A DNA stretch of 64,000 nucleotides from Incurvaria masculella (Eukaryota > Arthropoda > Insecta > Lepidoptera > Incurvariidae): contig OX335650.1 in the NCBI GenBank assembly GCA_946894095.1, positions 2,170,001-2,234,000 on the forward strand. The letters run 5' to 3'. Below, in pieces: positions 13,801-25,800 of the stretch. The notes beneath the pieces were generated by a model. That model was given only the letters and a program-made list of their open reading frames with translations, searched no databases and was not told the DNA's origin. Within the stretch, counting starts at the first letter, position 1. Each line of letters begins with the position of its first letter. The position numbers were made by a program, and so were the translations under genes.

Positions 13801-16800
13801 AATGTGTGATGGTATTTTGATAAACCACTAAGTTCTTTCTTTTTACAATTTTTTTAATTTCCTTCAAATAGGTTGAGTTTATTACGCTTTTGTCCCTTTG
13901 TCGCGGCTTTAATCCCCGGATTGGTTTTATGTATATGATAAAGTTTTACATTTACAAATTTTTCGATAATAGCCCTAAGAAGATGATTAAGTAAGTCGTG
14001 ATAAGTCTATGATTAAATGTAGCAGGTTGAAGAAATGAATACTCATTCAATGACAAAAGGACATTTGAGCCAAGAAACGACTTGAGAATTTTAATATTTA
14101 TGGAAACGAGCTGTCTGTCACATGTAAAATTTTGACCATTTTCAAGGATTTACCTTTTTAGCACAGCCTCAGAACTAAGACATATTATACAAACATCCTA
14201 AACGACATTATAAAAAATTATAAACAGTACGTAGACTATTGTTTTATGGCAGCCCTACTTGTTTTTAAAATAAAATTTAGTTTAATATATAATACTGAAA
14301 TGAAAACAAAAATAAAAATCGAACTGACAATTTAAGTTTGCTTGTGCCAACCCATAAAAGGTTTCAGGTCAACTAAACTAAAAATATACTGAATATGCTT
14401 GTACTTACACATGGAATGTGATTCCATTGCTCTTGTTGTGATTATTAGTGTTATTTCGACATTTGTCAACCACATTTTGAAGGCATTTTGTTGATATTTT
14501 GAAATCTTGCCCAACTGACGCGCATGGATTGACGTTTGACACCGACTGAGAGCATATGAGCTGACTGAGCTTATATTTGACGGACCGTAAAATTTTTTTA
14601 GTCCCCTATCCATTCCTTTTTCATCCAAGCTTGGGATTACACTCTGGGGGCTGGTAAGATATACTTCTGATTTTGACATGTGTATTTAACTTTATAATTA
14701 AGATTTTAATTCATTTTATCAATATTGATGAGGAATGTGTGTCAGTATTTTAAGGAATCTTAGAAAACAAAGAGTTAATTGAAATCGTGGGAACACACGA
14801 ACAATACAAAAACAAATTGCTTTTGCGGTCACGCAGATTCAGTGACTGACGTCAATCACAGTTGGTGATTTGTTAGCAACATTTTTTTTCTGCTCCGGGA
14901 CCAAACTTAGGTTATGCTGTTGTGTAGTGTACGTATTATACCTATGTTGGTTAGCGAAAGCGAGCAGGCTTGGATTCCTCCCCTCTAAAGCATATGGTGG
15001 CGCAGGCGTGGTGCGCGCCGCCGAGCAGCTCGACTACGAGGCGGCGCGCGCGCACGCGCTCGTGGTGCGCGCGACGGACAGCGTGACGGGCGCGCACGCC
15101 GACGTCGCCGTCACCGTGGCGGTGCGCGACGTCAACGACTGCGCGCCGGCGTTCGCGCGCGACCACTACGCGCTCGTCGTGTCGGAGGGCGCGGCGCCGG
15201 CGACCATGCTGGCTCGCATCACCGCCACTGACAACGACACCGGTCAGTTTACGACACGTTCAAACCCCAATCACACTAGCACAAGAGAACAATGGTCCCT
15301 TTCTTACCGACTGTAAGTTATACAATATATACACACGGAAAGCTCTAAGAACTGCATTTTGGAGGTTTAAACTGTAAAACCTGATTCTCAAACTGTTATA
15401 TTTTCTCCTTTCAAAAGAAAGACACACACATTTCTAGTTTAATCACCATTGGATTTGTGAACAATATTTTTGTCTTCCGGTTAAATTATCTGTCAGCAAA
15501 GAAGGACCGGCAAGAAAATTCGCCAGGATTGGTTTTTTTTCCGGCTTTAATTATTTTTCTACTGCTCACTATGAAAATCATATATTTTTAATGAAATAGT
15601 TAATCTAATTTAAATTATTATGTTAACTGCCTTTCAATAAATAATTGTTCAACGAGCCGTCAATAGCTGTGTTCTGACATCCCCGCAGACGCCAATGGCG
15701 AAATCGTGTATTCGATCGCGGGCGGCGACGCGGCCGCTTACTTCCACGTGGAGCCCGGTGACGGCAGCATCTACCTGAAGCAGTCGTTGGACCGCGAGCG
15801 CGCGGCGCGCCACCACTTCACGCTGACGGCGACGGACCGTGGGCTGCCGCCGCGAGCCACCACGGCACACGTCTGGATCGACGGTTCGTACTGTCTCTGC
15901 TATTTAGTGGACCGGATGGTGAGAAACGTCAAGACTGAATTATTTACTGTTGAAGTCGGAGCAAGAGGGCTAGCAGCGAAACCACTCTACAGATTCTGTA
16001 AGACTCTAGACCTGCCAAGATCTAGCTAAGAAGAGCTGCGAACTCATCACTAGAGGCATACTGCAGAATATGGATGAGTATGGGACTGGGTATTCTCCAC
16101 ATAGGCTCTACTGCCAATGAGATTGGATACCTTCGATGAAGCCATTGAAAGTTGGGGTAAACACCTTCTTAAATGTCGGTAAGTTGGCTGTCCAAACGGG
16201 TTTTGCTGCCGAACATCTTTGAATGTTTCCGATTTCTGTTTCTGTGATCTCTGTTTGTATTTTGTTTCAACATTTAAAATTGGTTATTAAAGTTGAGGTC
16301 GCAATGGATTGGTGCTTTTTTGTACCCGTAATCATAAATTCAAGCACACTCATATTGTGTACACCTGTATTCACCTGTACTCATGTATTCATATTGTGTA
16401 CACCGGTAACTTATCCTCAAGTGTGTTAGGACCAACGGAAGATCAGCGCTGCATCGCTCTCATCGCGAGGGAGTTGAACGTTAGCTGAGTTGGCTCCCTT
16501 TTCCTCTTAGTTCTAAGTTACGAGTACTGTATGCAAAACTGTTACTGTTTCAATGAGGAAATAAACGTTTATTCTATTCTATTCTATTCTATTCTATTAC
16601 TCAAGCATATAAATAAATAATATCAATTGATGGTATTGCTTTTCTCCGGCAGTGGAAGACATAAACGACAACCCACCGCGGCCGGAGCGATCGGTGCTCA
16701 GCTGCTCGGTGTCGGAGGAGGCGGCCCGGGGCCAGCTGGTCGCGCACGTGGCGGCGAGCGACGCAGACAGCAGCGACGCCGGCCACCTGCAGTACGCGCT

Positions 16801-19800
16801 CGCCGGCGGCAACCGGCATCAGACCTTCGCCGTGCACCCCTCCACCGGTAACTTAGTTTTGTTCAATGTCGAAAGAAATCCAGGCTGTAAATATGCAAGA
16901 AATGTATTATGTATGTATGTATAATCGACCGTGGAGCAAGGACACATTTTGAAGAAAGAGCCCAGTAAAAAGAACTACTTTACGAATTTACTGCAAGGCT
17001 TGAGTATATTCGTAAAGTAGTTCTTTTTAGTTGGCAAGTTCTCGTTTTAGCAAAGACATAAGATTTTAATGAAATCTTCTTTCTGATATTCAGTTTGGTT
17101 CTTCATGTTTGTGTGTTGCCGGAATTATCGTGATTATTATTCAGTGTTGGACCTTATGCCCGCTGTGTAAGGTCTACTGTTGGGTTGAGCAGTCGTAGCA
17201 TATTGCATATCGAGACTTGCTTCCCGTACGTGCGCCGGTATGTTTGCATACCCGCAAGACTTGGAGAGTATGTCTAGCTGCTCGCCTTTTGAAGAGTACC
17301 CGGTCTTCACTTCTATTTAAAACGTTGGTGAGTGAACCTGCAAATTTGGTACTCATCTTAAAACCTAGAGTGGAAGTTCTGGCTGTGAAGAAGGAAGTGA
17401 TAGGCCGCGGCGGCGGTGTGCAAAGCTGATGGTTTGTGGTGGCGACTGCTGGCTGCGTGGACGGTGGCAAGCTCTCGGGATCGGTGTGTTGCGGCGACAA
17501 TAAAGAACTATTTAATACAGTCCACATAGACGGAACAATGTGTGTGATCTTTGTGACATAACTTAGTGTAGTTTGGCTACCAAAAAGTTTAAATGAATGA
17601 AATGAAAAAAATAATAAAAATGAAATGAAATGAATTCCTCGTTTAGGGGTTTTTAATGTCAATAAATTAAATAGATATTAAAATGTAAATGGTTCTTCCA
17701 ATGAGTGTACAAGCGAGAACCGCAATAGGTCTACTCTAAAGCACTGCAAGCTGCGAGGGCTAGCCAACCGCATCTTGACAGCCGGTCCGGTTCAGCCGCT
17801 CCGGCCAGCCGCATATCACTATCATCGGCTTCCATCAGCCTGAATTGTATCTATCATATCTCACGCTACCTCATATTTTACGGCTACAGCGCGAGATGGC
17901 AATTTTCAAACTGACGGTCGAATCCTTTGGCAGGTGTGATCACGCTGGCGAACATGCGCGCGTTCGGCGCGTCCCGGCTGACGGTGCTCAACGTGTCGGT
18001 GTCGGACGGCGTGCACTCGGCGTTCTGCCGCGTGAAGGTGGCGCTCGCGCCGGCCAACGCGTCGCCGCCGCGCTTCGCGCACGTGCTGCAGGAGGCGCGC
18101 GCGCTCGAGGGCCAGCCGCCGCCGCAACTCATCACCACGGTGAGGCCGTTCGCTGTCCTGTGTTGCCGTCAGTACGTGTGTAAGACAACCATGAGGCTCC
18201 AAGTAAAGACAGGCTGAGTCAACTGACTGATGAGACCTAAATCGTTTCATACAAAAAGTACGGAAATTTCTTTCATTATTAAAAAAATATAAATGTAAAA
18301 AAAAACATTACTTATAGACCAGACCAGTGAAGTGTATTTGCTTGTTCTTCTTCAGTTGTTGATCGAATCCACGGACAATTAAATTGTGACATGACTTAGT
18401 GTAGTTGGACTACCAGAAGTTGAGTTTCCACCATGAAATGAAATGAAATGCTCAACAGTTTATTAGTTAAGAAAAAAAAATTTTACAAAAAAAATAACCG
18501 ACTTCAAAGAAAAAGCACTAAGAAGTAAAAAAATGTTGCCTTTTTGTAGTTACGATTTTTGTTAATTTTTGAGTCGGCGTCAGCCGGGCACGCGCTGCGC
18601 CAATCAAGAGAACCTTGACTACTTTGGCTGACACCGACTCAAAAAATAACAAAAATCGTAACTACAAAAATGGCGATTATTTTTTACTTTTTAGTGCTGT
18701 TTCTTTGAATTCGGTTATTTTATTTTTGTTAATTTTTTTTTATTTGTTTATTTTTAGTGAATCTGAAGTACACTTACTAATTTGGACACCTCCTTTCCAA
18801 TAAAAAAAGAATCACCGAAATCAGTTGGCGTTACATTGAGTTATTCGTCCATTTGTCGCGCAATCTTAATACAAATTTAAGACTTATATGATTTTCTCAT
18901 GGATATCATTGTCAGAACTTAACCAAATTAAAATGGGACCACTTGAGAAGCACTAGCTTTCATTTAAAAAAATAATCATCAAAATCGGTTCACCCAGGCA
19001 AAAGTTATGAGGTAACAAACATAAAAAAAAAACATACAGACGAATTGATAACCTCCTCCTTAAGCCTAAACATCACATTAGCTACATACATAGGTGGATG
19101 GCCCATTATTTGATACTCAGTCTTCTGGAGCGTGTCAAGGTGTGCGAGATTGATATTATGCATTTATGTGGGGGCTGTGTGTGTTTGAGAACATTGATTT
19201 CTCGTTGCCTCGGTTCCTGAGTGTCTACTTGTAATTCAGTATTGGGGATGTAATCCGAGCCATGTCTCACACATCTGTGACCGACACTAAAACCCATGCA
19301 TAGGTGAAAGCGACGGACGACGACTTCGGCGAGTACGGCGTGGTGACGTACTCGATCCCGTCGGCGACCCTGCAGGAGACGTTCAGCATCGAGCCCGGCA
19401 CGGGCGCGCTGTCCACGCGCGTCCCGCTCGAACGCGAGCGCGTGCCCGAGTACAGGTGAGTGGTGATGATATGTGATCTTGTACGACATAAAAAGAAAAT
19501 TGTCTAAATAATTTATAGTTTCCAAGCGTCGGCTCGAAAAGCTAGTAAATATGTGGTAATTTTATGTATTTAATGGACACGACATCACCGTTATCTCAAT
19601 AATTTAAGTTTCAGCGACATCGACAATGATAGCTATCCCGAAAATTTGTCACGATAGCTCAGTTGGTTAGAGGAGTGGACATGTAATCCAAAGGTCGCAG
19701 GTTTGAATCCTGCTTCCCACGAATGTCACGACCAATACTTTTTCAGATTATTTTCACAATCTGATTACAATGCTTCAAATGTAGATGTCGCTGAAACTCA

Positions 19801-22800
19801 AATTAATAGTAAATAGGTGTTTTCAAACATATATTTTTTTAAAGAATATAAGCTACTCTTTAAAACCGTTTTACGGTCATACACTAGATAATAATCTATA
19901 CTTTGATGTTTCGATTTTTTCACCTGTGTTTATTCTTGACCGACGCTGAGTAAAAATAAAAATAAACCCAAAATATTGGAAGTGAGCGTCATAGTGCGAA
20001 CCTATGTGGGTGGTGATGATATGTGATCCTGTACCATAAAAAAGAAAATTGTCTAAATAATTTATAGTTTCCAAGCGCCGGCTTGAAAACTAGTAAATAG
20101 GTGTTTACAAACATATTTTTCATAAAGAATATAAACAACTCTTTAAAACCGTTTTATGGTCATACACTAGATAATAGTCTTTGATGTTTCGATTTTTCTA
20201 CCCGTGTTGATTGTATTGTACTGTTGTATTGTTTTATTATATTCATAAGTCGGTAACCTACACTTGAACATGTCAAGAATCGTTATGTTAGGTCTATGTC
20301 AAAAATATAAATGTCGCATGCTCTATTTCCATGCATATAAGAACTGGCAAACATACTTTGCCAGTCACAAAATAAGTTTAAAACTTAATTCAAATGTAAC
20401 TAGTTAATTAATCATATAATCAAATTATTAACTGACGTTAAGATAATATAAAAATAAACCCAAAATATTGGAAGTGAGCGTCACAGTGCGAACTTGTGTT
20501 GTGGCGCGCAGCGTGCCGGTGACGGCGGCGGACGGCGGCGGTCGGCTCGCGCACACCACTGTGCGCGTGCGCGTCGCCGACCTCAACGACAACGCGCCCG
20601 AGTTCGTGCTCAAGGAGTACCGCGCCGCCGTGCGCGCCAATCGCACCCTGGCCGGCGCGGGACCCTTCATCACCGTGAGTACCCCCACCCCGCTCAGTTG
20701 TATGTTTACTTTTCAGAGAGTACTCAACTCATCAGCATCAAATCACTGATGTTTGGCTCCACAGCAGTAAATTTGCTCAGTAAAAAAAACCGAGATAGGT
20801 TTAAATCTTCTTAATGTTTTTATTATGTTTGTCAACAAAAGTACAACAGCTCTAACTTTTAATCATGAAAAAATACACTGTAGACGTTCAGTAAAAAACA
20901 CAATGTGATATAACAAAATCCAGCAATTAAAATCATTATGATATTTGTTTTAATTTTATTTTTATTTATTAATTTATTTTAGACAGGCCGCCTAAGCTGA
21001 TATGTCTAAATCTTATTTTTCATTAGTTTAAGTTGATTGTCATGTGGAAAGTTATTTAAGTAGTATTTGTTAATACATAAAATTATTTGTTTTTTATTTT
21101 TTTAATCAATTGCCATTGTAATATGGATTAACTGGTTCATTGTTTTATTATCTTTTAAAATGAGTGTCCAAACGATTTTGGAATTGATTGGTTGAGTTAG
21201 CATTAATAACTTCTTCGGGGAGCTTGTTCCATATCTCCACAACTATATTTGTAAAGAAATGTTTGCGGGTGTTGGTGTTATGTTCCGTGTCTTGAGTTTC
21301 AAGCTGTGTCCTCTTAAGTGAGTGTTTTTATTTAAGGTGAGCATATTTTCAAGATTCGCGCAATCATACTTCCCGGTCATTATCTTGTATGCTTTTATGG
21401 AGTCACCTCTCTGATGGCGGCTTTCTAGAGAGGGAAGATTTAGAATTTTAAGTCTTTCATTTGGGAGAATAGTAAAAAAAAACAATCATTAATGTTTTTT
21501 CGAGCTACTTCACGTTAATGTAATTCCTTTGAGAATGCGGTGTGCGGCTTATATCAGACACAGTCGATGTGGCCTTAGAATTGAGCAGAATACAATGATC
21601 TGAGCTATCAATGGTTTCACCGAATATATATGTGCCCTTGCAGCGTTCGCATAGGTCATAATGATCTGTAAATATTATAATGTGATGTGTTCAATCATAC
21701 GTTGACGTTATTTTAATGTTGATGTCTTGTTCTGTCATCAGTTCTAACTCACCCATATTTTGCGAATCCCCAGCAACTACATAACTTCCCAGTCAACACT
21801 ACTTAGATCTTCAAACCTTCAGACTACAGTCATTGTCAAAACGAATGAATGTGGAATCTTGCGCTGGCGTTAGGGCTACCAAGCGTAAGGATTTTAGGGC
21901 TAGGTTTAGGATCTTGGTTGTTTTATAATATTGGTTTTTCTATAATTTTTTGTTTATTATTTTCAGTATATATATATTTTTTAATTTTAGGCTACATTCA
22001 TAAAAATACTTACGTTGCTTTACTTACTCACTTGTTATGACAGCTGAGGCCGCTCCGAGCTACAGAGACAGGAACCGCCGAACAATTGTCGTATTCGAGA
22101 GTATAATCGCTTTCTGCATCTGTAATCGGAGCCCAATATCGATGTATACTTTTTATAGATTTTGGCCAAAAGACATAACAATTCTCACGATGGTGATTTT
22201 CCGTACACGCCACATGGCGTTAACCTTGTGGGCCAGGTTCATCATTATAAATACTATTTTGGAATAATTGAAAAACCTTGACAATTTAGTTAGACCAAAG
22301 CATTTACATACAATATACAAAATGTTCATTAAACATTATAAACAAATAAGTATATCATCTACCGTCAGTCAGTCAGCGTGTTTGCGTCCACTGCTGGACA
22401 TACGCCTCTCCAATTTTCCTACAGTTATCCCGGCCTTCAGCGGTAAGGAACCACTGCTTTCTGCCGACGCACTTGATGTCGTCGTCCCACCTGGCTCATC
22501 TACCTAATTTTGTACATATTGAACTAAATAACATAGAAATTATTTTATTATTTTTCCAAATACAAGTTTATTTCTTTCGAGACTGTCTGATTTTACGTGT
22601 GGTAACCCTAGCTCAGGCTGACTCAAGCGAGCGCCGCCGGCGGCGCTAGTTCGCACCCCGGGGAACGTAGACACGACAAATATCCCCCCGGAATGTGAGA
22701 CTTTTCCAGGATGTGGAAGCGCTCTCATATTTCCGTTCTCCATGCCCTTGCAGCGAGTTTGCGAGTTCGCGAAGAATGCTCTTTCAATTTCAGAAATTCT

Positions 22801-25800
22801 GAGAATATAATTTGACCGTGAAGTTTATTGTCATGAAATTTTAATGTTAATGAAGTTACTGCATACATTTTATAACTTACGGGATAAGTACTGCATACTT
22901 TTTATGACAACTATATGAATATATTTTATTCACCTACTTCAATAAGGAAAAATCCTAGACCCAGTATTTATCGAGTCATTGATTACTTAAGCCTCAATCA
23001 AAAAAAATATAACCTGGAAAACTAACAAACCAACGCCACATGTAAATAGAGTGGCAGACGTTTGAAGCATTTGTGTGGGTGAGAACTAACTTGGCGAATG
23101 CATTTCGGGAGCACATTCGCGCGAGTTGACGATGTTTGGGCAGTGTGGCACACAAATCGCAAATTCTTCTATAGACTGCTCGCTAAATATTTCGGCACAG
23201 TGTGAAAACACCTTGCAGGCATTATCAGACGTGGCATTACATTATCTTCCGCGCTCCATCGGACATAGGCGCTTCGGCAGCTCTTACACTATGTTTATTT
23301 AATTTAGTATAAAACGAAAAACTTCACGATAAAAAATAAAAAAAAACATATGTACGCCAATTAAATTCAGGAATATGGTTTCAGAGTTACATACATGATT
23401 AGGAATGTGTCATGTATGTATGTATAATCGACCGTGAAGCAAGGACACATTAATTGAAGAAAGAGCCCAGTAAAAATAACTACTTTACGAATATACTTCA
23501 AGGCTGGACCTGAACCAGCAAAACATACCATTCGCGGGTATTGCGTCTACCAATTTCGCCACCGGCTGTGTACCCATAATTTGGAATTCTCCTACAGTCC
23601 CTCCTCCCGTAATGAATGCCTCCTATTAACACAGTGCTTAAGATTATGCCTACATACATTTATTTAACGCTTCATCTGCGCTGCGGACATCGACTGCAAA
23701 GATTGAACGATCAAACATGTTGCCGTCGTCACCAAAATCGTATTTGGCATCAGACGCTAGAGCCAGTCCTTGGTTGACTTTATACATACATGCTCTTTGT
23801 GATATTTATTTTATTTTATTTTATTTTCAAACAGTCTTATCCTAAACAATAGTAAACACCCGATAAAAAACTGTTAGACCAATAATGTTTCGACGTATAG
23901 TATTTCAATTAAACATGCAGTGAGCAGAAATCATGATAAATACAATTGATACACAACTAACACTAAAATTTTAAGTAAAATACGACTTAAAAAGATATGT
24001 ATGTACAGTGAAACAAAACACGTTAACTAAAGAAATAAATCTTTAAAAGTACTTTTTCACGAATATACTGCAAGTCTGGACTTATACCAGCAAGGAAAAT
24101 TTTCGCAGGAACTACCAATTCCACCACCTGCTATATCCATAATTAAGAATCCTCCATCCCTCCTCCCGTAATCAATGCCTCCTACCAACACAGTGTTTAA
24201 GATTATACAGACATTTGTTAAACCTTTACTTGCGTGGCGGACCTTAACTGTAATGATTGGTTGGCTACAAACTAAGTTTTTTTTTGTTTTTTTATGTGAC
24301 TGGACATGATGGCTAATACCACACCTTCTGTCATGGTATTAGCCCAACACACCACATGGGAACTAGGTGCCATGCCAGGACCTTCCTTATATTGCTCGGC
24401 TACATTGAACTGGATGGAAAACACGGATAATTTTCATTGCCGCTTCGACCATCGTTCATTCAATGCGATGGTACCAACCCGGGCGGGATTAACCCTACCA
24501 CCTATAGTAAGTAAGGAAGGGGACCTACAGTTTAACGTGGAATCCGAACCACGGCCAGCCTCTCTCAACGGTCTAATGGTCACCCATCCAAGACCAGACC
24601 TTACCCAGCGTTGCTTAACTTCGGAGAGCGATCGCCGAAGTGTCGCGCCACTGGGCCACTGAGGAATTGTTTGGAATTTTATTACAAGACGGCGACAAGC
24701 GTGCCGTAGTGAAGCGAGAGGACGGACCTATTCGCAATTCGTTGGTTTCATCTCTCTCATATCAAATGTTTCCACCACAGCATCAAAGCTACGCTGCATT
24801 CCGTCCGCCAGCCGAAGTGCCCTCTTAACGACGAAGGCTACTCGAACGTGTCTAGAACAGTCGAGACGTTGCAGGTGAAGGCGACCGACGCCGACGACGG
24901 CGCGAACGCCAAGATCAAGTACTCCATCTACGAGGAGACGACGTCGGACGTCAACAGCGTGTTCACCATCGACGCCAACACGGGAGCCCTGTCGCTTACT
25001 GGCGACGCCACCAAGTGGGGTGAGTGCTTTCACGTCTTTTAACTGACAATTTTTCTTACGGCGCATTTACATGCTCGCGCGAGTGTATGCAATATCGTGA
25101 GTTCGTAAACATTAAGCTCGTCTAGCCTCGCCTCGCGCACTCGCGAACGAGCGGCAGCGCTCGCCTCGGGACTGGTTTTATGGACATGAGTCAAAGGCAC
25201 AATACGCCAGCTCAGCGTTTACGCGCGCGCTGTAATAGGTACATCACTTGTAGGCGCGCTCCCGGATCGAACGGTCGTGTGCTTGCGTTGCGCTAGGCAT
25301 GTGTGTAAATGGGTTTCGTTGAAAGTGATTTCATACAAACAGAAGAATATGAATTGGAACAACCTAAGCTTTTAAGTTTTGAAAAAAAAAAGTCAATATG
25401 AACCTATAAAATAGGCCCCAAGCCACAAACACCACAAAAGCGAAAAAGGCGATGATGCGGTGAAAACCAGTACCACAGAAGAGTTAAATTTAAAAACAGC
25501 AATTACCAAATCTTTCATCGTTACTGTTGAGACCACAGATCGCATGAAATGTGGTTGATACGCGAATGGGCGCGAGGCGCGTATGTGACCGTTCGTGTCC
25601 GACACTCGCGCATGAGTTTACGTCGCGAAGCGCGAGGCGCACCATGTAAATCGAGCATTATAGGTTGACATTAACCAACCGCTGGGTACCTAGCCTGAGA
25701 CTGAATACTGGTGCTAAAAGAGCTAAAAATGGCACCCGTGTCATGTTTATCTTTCTAAGCGCAGAATATGTATTGTGCAGGTGTTTGTAGTTGGTTATGA

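Larger units (their letters stand above)
19457..20511 (+). repeat. Intron 16: tandemly duplicated intron body
   Basis: Two copies of one unit fill this intron. Copy 1 is 19457-20008, interrupted by a 255-nt insertion; copy 2 is 20009-20511, interrupted by a different repeat at 20216-20450. Shared blocks include gtggtgatgatatgtgat, aattgtctaaataatttata, gtcatacactagataata and the acceptor-side block aaacccaaaatattggaagt. Each unit runs from just after the exon-16 donor to just before the exon-17 acceptor. Confidence 0.88.
20675..24874 (+). other. Intron 17 (4.2 kb), repeat-filled
   Basis: Holds the CR1 fragment, RTE fragment, cgaccgt-family repeat and 5S-headed SINE listed separately, plus a GC-rich inverted motif gcgccgccggcggcgc at about 22632. 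No cadherin-like exon was found. Exon 17 joins exon 18 in phase 0 without any missing cadherin segment being obvious. Confidence 0.6.

Noticed and set aside
19650..19722. A functional tRNA-Thr gene
   Set aside because: The acceptor stem does not pair well, position 33 is not T, and it lies inside a mobile insert. Kept only as a tRNA-derived pseudogene.
24306..24828. 118-codon and overlapping + frames
   Set aside because: They lie on the SINE with 5S-like head; the tail is shared with several other copies, so this is not a gene.
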